DNA of 6,969 nucleotides from Bacteroidaceae bacterium. Its GTDB lineage: Bacteria; Bacteroidota; Bacteroidia; Bacteroidales; Bacteroidaceae. The stretch spans positions 1 to 6,969 of the forward strand of contig JAFYYO010000053.1 in assembly GCA_017557475.1 (NCBI GenBank), written 5' to 3'. Position 1 is the first letter of the stretch. The number at the start of each line of letters is the position of its first letter. Shown piece after piece: positions 1 to 5,896 of the stretch. The notes beneath the pieces are model-generated. The model was not told where the DNA came from, made no database searches, and saw nothing but the letters and a program-made list of their open reading frames with translations. The translations under genes were made by a program, and so were the position numbers.

Positions 1-1041
1 GAAACGAAGCTCGTCACTTTCTCAGAACGCACTGAACATCAGCTATTTCTGGAGCCTGAAGGCACTTCGACGAATGAATATTACCTAAACGGCTTTTCGA
101 GTTCGCTCCCCATCGAGGCTCAGATTGAAGCCTTGAAACTGATTCCAGCTTTCCGCAACCTGAAGGTTTATCGTCCAGGCTATGCCATCGAGTATGATTA
201 CTTTGACCCGACGCAGCTTCGACACTCGTTGGAATCGAAGATTGTCGATGGTCTGTTTATGGCCGGGCAAGTGAATGGAACAACGGGCTACGAGGAAGCA
301 GCGGGACAGGGACTCGTTGCAGGCGTTAATGCAGCTCGCAAACTTGCTGGACAGGAGCCGTTTGTGATGCGAAGGGACGAGTCCTACATTGGCGTCCTGA
401 TTGATGATCTTGTGACGAAAGGCGTGGATGAACCCTACCGCATGTTCACTTCGAGGGCCGAATATCGTATCCTACTTCGCCAAGATGATGCGGATGCCCG
501 ACTCACGGAACGCAGCTACGAAATGGGTTTGGCAACTCGTGAACGCTACGACCACTGGCTGCGCAAGAAACAGGCAATCAGTGAGATAGAGGACTTCTGC
601 AGCTCTTACAGTGTGAAAGCCGCGTATATTAACAAAGGATTAAAGGCCTTGGGAAGCGAAGAACTGCAGCGGGGTTGCAAACTCATCGACCTCGTGATGC
701 GTCCACAACTGACTTTGGAGAATCTAGCACCACTCATCCCTGCCCTATCCGACAAGCTGAACAGCATCAAAGACCGTCGCGAGGAAATCATCGAGGCTGC
801 CGAAGTGCGCATGAAATACAGCGGATACATCCGCAGGGAAAAGGAAATAGCAGAGAAAATTCAACGCCTCGAGAACATCCGCATCAAGGGACGATTCCAC
901 TACGAGGACATCAAATCGCTCAGCACGGAAGCCCGTCAGAAACTCGCAAAAATAGACCCTGAAACGATGGCACAGGCCAGCCGTATTCCCGGAGTCAGTC
1001 CCAGCGACATCAACGTCCTTCTGGTCATGATGAATCGATAA
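1..1041 (+). CDS. mnmG: tRNA uridine-5-carboxymethylaminomethyl modification enzyme MnmG (GidA), C-terminal part
   Basis: This is the 3' part of mnmG. The reading frame is open from base 1 and ends at TAA 1039-1041, giving 346 residues; the gene starts left of the window. MnmG is a cytosolic FAD enzyme that works with MnmE to place the (carboxymethyl)aminomethyl group on C5 of wobble uridine 34 in certain tRNAs. The family signature is visible at about residues 88-112 of the fragment (AGQVNGTTGYEE, then AAGQGLVAGVNAA). It is followed by the EPYRMFTSRAEYRILLRQD segment near residue 140 and by the helical C-terminal domain ending in IPGVSPSDINVLL, the part that in studied homologues contacts MnmE. 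In the usual protein of about 625 residues the AGQ motif lies near residue 370, so about 280 residues are missing, including the N-terminal FAD-binding fold. A start at the internal TTG 133 would be wrong, because homology continues upstream of it. Identification is secure. Confidence 0.97.
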   Translation, partial: ETKLVTFSERTEHQLFLEPEGTSTNEYYLNGFSSSLPIEAQIEALKLIPAFRNLKVYRPGYAIEYDYFDPTQLRHSLESKIVDGLFMAGQVNGTTGYEEAAGQGLVAGVNAARKLAGQEPFVMRRDESYIGVLIDDLVTKGVDEPYRMFTSRAEYRILLRQDDADARLTERSYEMGLATRERYDHWLRKKQAISEIEDFCSSYSVKAAYINKGLKALGSEELQRGCKLIDLVMRPQLTLENLAPLIPALSDKLNSIKDRREEIIEAAEVRMKYSGYIRREKEIAEKIQRLENIRIKGRFHYEDIKSLSTEARQKLAKIDPETMAQASRIPGVSPSDINVLLVMMNR

Positions 1042-1056
1042 GTTTCACGTGGAACA
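1041..1056. promoter_or_regulatory. parS-like centromere site (ParB binding)
   Basis: The 16-mer AGTTTCACGTGGAACA directly follows, and shares one base with, the mnmG stop codon. Read on the minus strand it is TGTTCCACGTGAAACT, which matches the widely conserved chromosomal parS consensus TGTTnCACGTGAAACA at all but the last defined position. ParB (Spo0J) binds such 16-bp palindromes, spreads along the DNA and loads SMC for chromosome segregation. parS sites cluster near the replication origin, and gidA/mnmG is often origin-proximal, so the context fits. The match is seen directly; ParB binding is inferred. parA and parB are not in the window. Confidence 0.7.
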
Positions 1057-1087
1057 ATAACACAAAAAGATACATAACAAACTGAAT

Positions 1088-1618
1088 ATGAATAATGAGT
1101 ATCTATTGAAGAATCTTCGAAATGTGCCTGACTTTCCAGTGCCTGGAATACAGTTCAAGGACGTGAGCACGCTGTATAAGAACCAGAAGTGCCTGAAGAT
1201 AATGGTCAACGAACTGTACGACATCTACAAGGACAAAGGCATCACAAAGGTCGTGGGCATCGAGAGCCGAGGTTTTGTGGTTGGCGCCGCACTGGCAGTA
1301 AAGCTAGGTGCTGGGTTCGTGATGTGTCGTAAACCTGGCAAACTGCCGGCTGAAACACGCAAGGAAAGCTACATGAAGGAGTACGGCAAGGACACTATAG
1401 AGATTCACACAGACGCCATCGATGAGAAAGATGTTGTGCTTCTGCACGACGATCTACTCGCTACAGGAGGCAGTATGAAAGCAGCCTACAACCTTGTTAA
1501 GCAGTTCAATCCCAAGAAGATATACATCAACTTCATTATCGAGCTGACCATCGAAGGACTGAACGGCAGGTCTGTCTTCAACAAAGACGCAGAGGTAACG
1601 ACGCTCCTGAAGATCTAA
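1088..1618 (+). CDS. apt: adenine phosphoribosyltransferase
   Basis: Apt condenses adenine with PRPP to form AMP and pyrophosphate, the cytosolic one-step salvage of adenine. The 176-residue length is normal for bacterial Apt. The N-terminal RNVPDFPVPGIQFKDVSTL (residues 11-29) is characteristic of the family, as are GIESRGFVVGAALA (57-70) and RKPGKLP (81-87) on the nucleobase side. The type I phosphoribosyltransferase PRPP loop is at about residues 117-129 (VLLHDDLLATGGS), with the acidic pair D121-D122 and the TGG turn. The start at ATG 1088 places the conserved N-terminus correctly. No clear Shine-Dalgarno precedes it, which is common in Bacteroidetes. It lies 46 bp after mnmG, with the parS-like site in that gap, and may be cotranscribed with mnmG. 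The downstream gap holds a palindromic repeat array, so cotranscription with uvrC is less certain. Confidence 0.96.
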   Translation: MNNEYLLKNLRNVPDFPVPGIQFKDVSTLYKNQKCLKIMVNELYDIYKDKGITKVVGIESRGFVVGAALAVKLGAGFVMCRKPGKLPAETRKESYMKEYGKDTIEIHTDAIDEKDVVLLHDDLLATGGSMKAAYNLVKQFNPKKIYINFIIELTIEGLNGRSVFNKDAEVTTLLKI

Positions 1619-1622
1619 GTCG

Positions 1623-1753
1623 TAAAACTAGTCAGGGCTAGTTGCTCAACTAGGCACGTCTAGTTTACGAATTAGCCACGTCTAGTTTGCTCTTCCGCAC
1701 CATAGGGGTGCGCCTTGGTGCTAAAGCATCCTAGAACTAGGCACGGTTAGTTT
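1623..1753 (-). repeat. Imperfect 22-bp palindromic repeat array in the apt-uvrC gap
   Basis: Read on the minus strand, three abutting 22-bp units occupy 1688-1667, 1666-1645 and 1644-1623. The two better ones start AAACTAGACGTG. A fourth, diverged unit lies at 1753-1732, almost in register (65 bp = 3 x 22 minus 1). Each unit is a dyad: AACTAG and CTAGTT arms around a 6-base spacer, usually containing ACGTG. On the + strand the arm pairs are 1626-1631/1638-1643 (perfect), 1648-1653/1660-1665 (perfect), 1670-1675/1682-1687 (one mismatch) and 1735-1740/1747-1752 (one mismatch). CTAG occurs seven times between 1628 and 1740. The gap between the third and fourth units is degenerate and contains a separate hairpin, CGCACC (1696-1701) with GGTGCG (1707-1712) around a 5-base loop. 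No U-tract follows any of these, so they are not simple terminators. No cas genes or spacers are present, so this is not CRISPR. The function is unknown. Confidence 0.8.
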
Positions 1754-1764
1754 CGGGACTAACC
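1745..1764. other. Perfect 7-bp hairpin just upstream of uvrC
   Basis: GGTTAGT (1745-1751) and ACTAACC (1758-1764) form a perfect inverted repeat around TTCGGG, ending 12 bp before the uvrC ATG. It overlaps the last unit of the 22-bp array, so it may be just a derived unit. If transcribed, it would fold next to the uvrC ribosome-binding region and could affect translation. That role is inference. Confidence 0.45.
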
Positions 1765-1776
1765 ACTATTAAAAGA

Positions 1777-3615
1777 ATGGAAAAAGGAGAAAAAGAAAAA
1801 CTCAGAGCCTATCTGATGGGCATTGTAAGCAACTTGCCCGAATGCCCTGGATGTTATCAGTATCTCGACGAGACTGGTACCATCATTTATGTAGGCAAGG
1901 CAAAGAACCTGAAGAGGCGAGTTTACTCCTATTTCTCGAAAGAACACGACAGCCGAAAGACCGCAATTCTCGTATCTAAGATACACGATATCAAATACAT
2001 AGTGGTTAAGACAGAGGAGGATGCACTCTTGCTTGAGAACAACCTCATCAAGCAATGGTCGCCTCGCTACAACATCCTTCTGAAGGACGGAAAAACGTAT
2101 CCAAGCATCGTTATCACTAACGAATACCTACCCAGAATATTCCAGACACGCAAAATAGACAAGCGACTGGGCACATATTTCGGTCCTTACAGCCATGTTC
2201 CAACGATGTATATGCTGCTGGAACTCATTGGAAAGCTCTATCCCTTAAGGCGTTGCAGAGAACACATAACAGCCGATTCCATCGAGAAAGGCAAGCATAA
2301 AGAGTGCCTGGAATATCATATAAAAAACTGCAAAGCACCCTGTACTCGCCGTCAAAACCGCGATGAATACATGGAAGACATCGCTGAAGCACGCGAAATA
2401 CTAAAGGGAAACACCGCACAAATCGAGCGGCAAATGCTCTCAAAAATGCAGGAATACGCAGCCAAACTGCAGTTCGAGGAGGCTGAAGCAATAAAGCGGA
2501 AGTACCTACTCCTCGAGAACTATCGCAGCAAAAGCGAGGTCGTGAGCAATAACATCCATAATGTCGACGTCTTCAACCTCGAAAACAACGAAAAGGTGGC
2601 ATACATAAACTACCTTCACGTCACAAATGGTTGCATCACACAGGCTTTCACGTTCGAGTACGCAAAACGTCTTAACGAGTCAGACGAAGAGTTGCTTGCT
2701 GCTGGAATCATCGAAATGCGACAACGTTATCACAGTGAAAGTAAGGAAATTATCGTGCCGTTCCCCGTGGAACACTTAGGGTCTGAACTTACCATCACTG
2801 TGCCTCAGAAGGGAGATAAAAAGAAGTTGCTGGAGCTTTCAAAGCTTAATGTCCTCCAATACAAAAAGGATAGAATCAGCCAAAGCGACAAGTTAAATCC
2901 TAAGCAAAAGCAGGTAAGGTTGATGAAGGAACTGCAGGAAGCACTCCAGCTCCCTACCCTACCGATGCAGATAGAATGCTTCGACAACTCGAACATCAGC
3001 GGAACAGATGCTGTTGCAGGTTGTGTGGTCTTCAAGAAATGCAAGCCTTCGAAGCAAAATTACCGCAAATACAATATAAAAACCGTTAGTGGACCTGACG
3101 ATTATGCCAGCATGCAAGAGGTCGTGAAGCGGCGTTACAGCCGCATGATACAGGAAGGAACGCCTCTTCCAGACTTGATTATCACCGATGGTGGCAAGGG
3201 ACAGATGGAGGTCGTAAGAGAGGTTGTGGAGGATGAACTGCAGCTAAACATACCGATTGCCGGTCTTGCAAAGGACGACAGACACAGGACAAACGAACTA
3301 CTTTACGGCTTTCCACCGCAAACAATCGCGATGAAAACGGACTCCTTGCTGTTCCGTTTGCTCACACAGATACAGGATGAAGTGCATAGATATGCTATCA
3401 CGTTCCATCGTGACAAACGCAGCAAGCATCAAATAGCAAGCGTCCTGGACAACATTCCTGGGGTAGGGGAGAAGACAAAGGCTTTGTTGCTGCGAAAATG
3501 GCATAGTGTAAAGCGCATTCGCGAAGCATCAGAGGAAGATTTGGCGGCTGTTATAGGAGCAGCAAAGGCGAAGATTTTGAAGGAAAGACTTGCAGAAGAG
3601 AAGGAAAAATCGTAG
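1777..3615 (+). CDS. uvrC: Excinuclease ABC subunit C
   Basis: UvrC is the nuclease of UvrABC nucleotide excision repair; it cuts on both sides of a lesion marked by UvrA-UvrB. The 612-residue length is typical. The N-terminal GIY-YIG nuclease (3' incision) covers about residues 20-100: PGCYQY at 24-29, IIYVGKAKNLKRRV at 36-49, and ENNLIKQWSPRYN at 87-99 with conserved E87 and N99. Cysteines C160, C177, C185 and C189 have the pattern reported to hold a [4Fe-4S] cluster in E. coli UvrC. A UVR segment for UvrB contact lies at about 215-250 (EYAAKLQFEEAEAIKRKYLLLE). The RNase H-like nuclease (5' incision) shows FDNSN (402-406), TDGGKGQ (470-476) and EVH (535-537). A helix-hairpin-helix region ends the protein (IPGVGEKTKALL, 560-571). 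ATG 1777 fits the expected N-terminus. It is set off from apt by the repeat array and is followed by dtd after 52 bp. Confidence 0.98.
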   Translation: MEKGEKEKLRAYLMGIVSNLPECPGCYQYLDETGTIIYVGKAKNLKRRVYSYFSKEHDSRKTAILVSKIHDIKYIVVKTEEDALLLENNLIKQWSPRYNILLKDGKTYPSIVITNEYLPRIFQTRKIDKRLGTYFGPYSHVPTMYMLLELIGKLYPLRRCREHITADSIEKGKHKECLEYHIKNCKAPCTRRQNRDEYMEDIAEAREILKGNTAQIERQMLSKMQEYAAKLQFEEAEAIKRKYLLLENYRSKSEVVSNNIHNVDVFNLENNEKVAYINYLHVTNGCITQAFTFEYAKRLNESDEELLAAGIIEMRQRYHSESKEIIVPFPVEHLGSELTITVPQKGDKKKLLELSKLNVLQYKKDRISQSDKLNPKQKQVRLMKELQEALQLPTLPMQIECFDNSNISGTDAVAGCVVFKKCKPSKQNYRKYNIKTVSGPDDYASMQEVVKRRYSRMIQEGTPLPDLIITDGGKGQMEVVREVVEDELQLNIPIAGLAKDDRHRTNELLYGFPPQTIAMKTDSLLFRLLTQIQDEVHRYAITFHRDKRSKHQIASVLDNIPGVGEKTKALLLRKWHSVKRIREASEEDLAAVIGAAKAKILKERLAEEKEKS

Positions 3616-3620
3616 CTTTG
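3590..3620 (+). promoter_or_regulatory. Candidate Bacteroidetes sigma-ABfr promoter for dtd
   Basis: TAGCTTTG (3613-3620) matches the Bacteroidetes -7 consensus TAnnTTTG exactly. TTG at 3590-3592, preceded by C rather than T, lies 20 bp upstream, at the spacing expected for the -33 element (TTTG). The -7 element overlaps the uvrC TAG stop codon. Transcription would begin around 3627, about 40 bases before the dtd ATG. The partial -33 match and the short consensus allow a chance hit. Confidence 0.35.
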
Positions 3621-3667
3621 CAGAACATATTATATATGTATAAAGAGGACAAGAAAAAGGGAGAAAG

Positions 3668-4120
3668 ATGAGAGTCGTCATTCAAAGAGTACAGAAAGCA
3701 AGCGTTAGTGTTGGCGGATCAACAGTTTCGAGCATTGGAAAAGGGCTGTTGATATTGCTCGGAATAGAGGCTTCTGATACAGAAGAAGATGCTCAATGGC
3801 TTTGCCGTAAAGTGCTGGGACTGAGGATATTCGATGATGAAGAAGGCGTGATGAACAGAAGCATCATGGATGTAAACGGGGACATTATTGTGGTGAGCCA
3901 ATTCACATTGATGGCAAGCTACAAGAAAGGGAACCGTCCTAGCTGGATAAGGGCTGCTGGACACGAGCATGCAATACCTCTTTATGAAGGCTTTGTTGAC
4001 TTACTTAGCGAAGGCCTTGGGAAACAAGTTGGTAAAGGAGTTTTCGGAGCAGAAATGCAAGTGGAACTCATCAACGATGGTCCTGTGACGATTTGTATGG
4101 ACACAAAAAATAAAGAATAA
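3668..4120 (+). CDS. dtd: D-aminoacyl-tRNA deacylase
   Basis: Dtd hydrolyses D-amino acids (and glycine mischarged on tRNA-Ala) from tRNA, keeping D-residues out of proteins. It acts in the cytosol as a homodimer. The 150-residue length is standard. MRVVIQRVQKASVSV is the typical N-terminus. SQFTLMA (77-83) supplies one half of the active site, and NDGPVT (136-141) supplies the other, with the cross-subunit Gly-cisPro pair G138-P139. The lysine-rich KKGNRPSW (86-93) is also conserved. ATG 3668 follows a purine-rich GGGAGAAAG that could act as a ribosome-binding site. It has a candidate promoter of its own at the end of uvrC. Its TAA stop directly abuts the ATG of the next gene, so the two are almost certainly on one transcript and perhaps translationally coupled. 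Confidence 0.97.
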   Translation: MRVVIQRVQKASVSVGGSTVSSIGKGLLILLGIEASDTEEDAQWLCRKVLGLRIFDDEEGVMNRSIMDVNGDIIVVSQFTLMASYKKGNRPSWIRAAGHEHAIPLYEGFVDLLSEGLGKQVGKGVFGAEMQVELINDGPVTICMDTKNKE

Positions 4121-4429
4121 ATGGATAAATATGTAAACATACTATGTACAATAGGATTTGTAATGATATTAATAGGGCTATTCTACATATTTGGCGAGTA
4201 CGAATTACTAGGATTTGCTATTCAAAACATACTCTTTTGGTCAGGATTCATCTTAACACTTCCAAAAGTTATCCTTTTTGCCAAAAAGAAAGAGACTAAA
4301 GGAATCCTTGCCGCAATTGCGTATTGTTTTATACTATTTGTAATTGGTTATATCCTCTTCTTTGGTCAAATAAAAATAGGATGCCCTGCTCCGAGTGCAA
4401 ATACAAATAATTTTATCTCTTTATACTAA
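4121..4429 (+). CDS. Small AT-rich three-helix membrane protein of unknown function
   Basis: I do not recognise this 102-residue protein. The sequence shows three hydrophobic segments long enough to span a membrane, at about residues 6-24, 29-53 and 61-82. A basic loop (KKKETK, 55-60) lies between the second and third, and an acidic turn (GEYE, 25-28) between the first two. By the positive-inside rule the N-terminus and basic loop would be cytoplasmic and the short polar tail (GCPAPSANTNN...) outside. There is no cleavable signal peptide and no catalytic motif I can name. Its ATG abuts the dtd stop with no gap, and its stop is 6 bp before the next ATG, so it is embedded in the operon. Base composition is odd: 96 of 309 bases are G or C (31%), against about 40-53% in neighbouring stretches. 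This suggests later insertion into an otherwise conserved gene string. The tight packing and intact frame argue that it is a real gene. Confidence 0.75.
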   Translation: MDKYVNILCTIGFVMILIGLFYIFGEYELLGFAIQNILFWSGFILTLPKVILFAKKKETKGILAAIAYCFILFVIGYILFFGQIKIGCPAPSANTNNFISLY

Positions 4430-4435
4430 GGAAAT

Positions 4436-4765
4436 ATGACGATACAAGAAGCGCAAAGTCGTGTAGATCAATGGATTAAAACCTATGGTGTACGCTATTT
4501 CAACGAGCTGACAAACATGGCAGTCCTGACAGAAGAAGTAGGGGAGTTGGCTCGCGTAATTGCTCGCAAGTACGGCGAACAGTCGTTCAAAGATGGTGAG
4601 AGTCAAGATGTTAGCGAGGAGATGGCTGATGTGCTTTGGGTGCTTATCTGCCTTGCGAACCAGACTGGAGTCGATTTGACGGCTGCTTTGGAAGCCAGCA
4701 TCGAGAAGAAAACCCTTCGAGACAAGGACAGACATAAGAACAATATTAAACTTCAAGAACGGTAA
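4436..4765 (+). CDS. MazG-type nucleotide pyrophosphohydrolase
   Basis: This is a single-domain, all-alpha NTP pyrophosphohydrolase of the MazG superfamily (109 residues). Such enzymes hydrolyse (deoxy)nucleoside triphosphates, often modified ones, to monophosphate and pyrophosphate, using Mg2+ held by acidic residues. The metal-binding motif is clear: LTEEVGEL at 31-38 (E33, E34, E37), followed by SEEMADVLWVL at 60-70 with E62 and D65 in the usual ExxD arrangement. It is about half the size of the two-domain E. coli MazG, so the name mazG would overstate the match. The true substrate cannot be read from sequence; house-cleaning of damaged nucleotides is the usual inference. AAGGAA just before ATG 4436 is one of the better Shine-Dalgarno-like sequences here. 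It lies 6 bp after the AT-rich membrane gene and 39 bp before deoC. Confidence 0.9.
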   Translation: MTIQEAQSRVDQWIKTYGVRYFNELTNMAVLTEEVGELARVIARKYGEQSFKDGESQDVSEEMADVLWVLICLANQTGVDLTAALEASIEKKTLRDKDRHKNNIKLQER

Positions 4766-4804
4766 AACGGTCTAAAAACTAGAACAAGATAAAACTCAAA
4801 TAAC

Positions 4805-5701
4805 ATGGAAACAATCGAAAAAAGCAAGTATGATCAAATGCTAGCGCAGTACAATACTGCACTGAAAGACAGCGAGGTAGCTGCAAAAGTTGCCGAAATC
4901 ATCGAGAAGAAAGTGCCTGAGAACGACACACTGGCAGTCAAGAAGTTCCTGATGGGCAGCGTCGAACTCACGACACTCAAGACGACTGACAGCGAAGAGA
5001 GTGTCTTGGCATTCACCGAAAAAGTAAATAAGTTCGAAGATGCTTACCCTGAGCTGCCTCACATCGCCACCATCTGCGTCTATCCATGCTTTGCGAAGAT
5101 TGTGAGTCAAAGCCTTGAGGTAGAAGGCGTTGAAGTAGCCTGCGTCAGTGGAAGCTTCCCATCATCGCAGGCACTCATCGAAATAAAGACTGTCGAGACT
5201 GCTCTCGCCCTCAAAGACGGTGCGACGGAGATTGACATTGTCATGAGTGTGGGCAAGTACTTGAGCGGTGATTATGAGACACTTTGCGATGAGATCAGCG
5301 AGCTGAAGGCTATCTGCGGAGACAAGAAGATGAAGGTCATACTCGAGACAGGCCTGCTACCAAGCTCTTCGGACATCAAGAAGGCGAGTCTTTTGGCGAT
5401 GTACGCAGGTGCAGACTACATTAAGACAAGCACAGGCAAGGAGAAGCCGGCAGCCACTCCGGAAGCCGCTTACGTCATGTGTCAAGCGATAAAGGAGTAC
5501 TATGACAAGACCGGAATCCAGATCGGATTCAAGCCTGCCGGCGGTCTCAACACGGTTCACGATGCCCTCATCTATTACACAATCGTCAAAGAGGTGCTCG
5601 GCGAGAAGTGGCTCACCAACCAATGGCTGCGACTTGGCACAAGCAGATTGGCAAACCTGCTGTTGAGCGAGGTCGTTGGCGAAGAGGTGAAATTTTTCTA
5701 A
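4805..5701 (+). CDS. deoC: Deoxyribose-phosphate aldolase (long form)
   Basis: DeoC is a cytosolic class I aldolase that cleaves 2-deoxyribose 5-phosphate to glyceraldehyde 3-phosphate and acetaldehyde, the last step of deoxynucleoside catabolism. The TIM-barrel signature residues are present. The Schiff-base lysine is K207 in DYIKTSTGK (204-212), the second catalytic lysine is K243 in GFKPAGG (241-247), and the conserved aspartate is D144 in TEIDIVMSVG (141-150). At 298 residues it is longer than the ~220-260 of many bacterial DeoC proteins, with extra N-terminal sequence of about 40-50 residues; this long form is, to my knowledge, usual in Bacteroidetes. ATG 4805 is the only sensible start. 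I see no promoter in the 39-bp gap, so it is probably cotranscribed with the MazG-like gene. With apt and the pyrophosphohydrolase it makes a nucleotide-salvage grouping. No obvious terminator follows. Confidence 0.97.
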   Translation: METIEKSKYDQMLAQYNTALKDSEVAAKVAEIIEKKVPENDTLAVKKFLMGSVELTTLKTTDSEESVLAFTEKVNKFEDAYPELPHIATICVYPCFAKIVSQSLEVEGVEVACVSGSFPSSQALIEIKTVETALALKDGATEIDIVMSVGKYLSGDYETLCDEISELKAICGDKKMKVILETGLLPSSSDIKKASLLAMYAGADYIKTSTGKEKPAATPEAAYVMCQAIKEYYDKTGIQIGFKPAGGLNTVHDALIYYTIVKEVLGEKWLTNQWLRLGTSRLANLLLSEVVGEEVKFF

Positions 5702-5754
5702 GAACCAGTCAAAAGGAGAGAAGGTGCGAATGATTGGAACATTTTGACCTCGCT

Positions 5755-5806
5755 AGAATCGAAAATTTGAAGTCTCGGGGCTTGGCGAACGAAAAGAAAC
5801 GATTCT
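5755..5806. other. Spaced inverted repeat in the deoC-lipoprotein gap
   Basis: The 195-bp gap 5702-5896 holds no convincing gene. It contains AGAATCG (5755-5761) and CGATTCT (5800-5806), a perfect 7-bp inverted repeat with a 38-base spacer. Short arms this far apart may be chance. The gap presumably carries the promoter of the lipoprotein gene, but I found no -33/-7 pair at proper spacing. The stretch from 5820 to the start codon is A/T-rich, as is common for Bacteroidetes leaders. Confidence 0.2.
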
Positions 5807-5896
5807 CAGAGGGCCATTTTTTGTCTAAACTTTTGACACAAAGAGATTTAAACCATAAAACGGCAAACAAGAAAACAACTCAAAATAAAAAGAAAG

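Noticed and set aside
675..962. 95-codon + strand frame within mnmG
   Set aside because: It is fully inside the mnmG reading frame region in another frame, is histidine/arginine/threonine-rich, and has no domain. It is a shadow frame.
1623..1753. CRISPR array
   Set aside because: Units abut directly with no unique spacers, are themselves palindromic across their whole length, and no cas gene is nearby. The same applies to 6819-6906.
2729..2736. DnaA box (TTATCACA)
   Set aside because: It lacks one base of TTATnCACA, is alone and lies inside uvrC. No box cluster or AT-rich unwinding region is present, so there is no evidence for oriC in the window.
2764..2776. Second parS-like site in uvrC (CCCGTGGAACA)
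   Set aside because: It resembles one half of the 1041-1056 site, but the central CACGTG is broken and the other arm does not match.
4776..4797. Possible single degenerate 22-bp unit before deoC (AAACTAGA)
   Set aside because: Only the first eight bases fit; the ACGTG core and the second arm are absent, so it is likely chance.
5820..5850. Promoter for the lipoprotein gene (TTTG 5820-5823 with GAGATTTA 5843-5850, or TTGACA 5833-5838)
   Set aside because: The first pair has correct spacing (19 bp) but two of six defined -7 bases are wrong. The second has no good -10 at 17 bp. Neither is strong enough to call.
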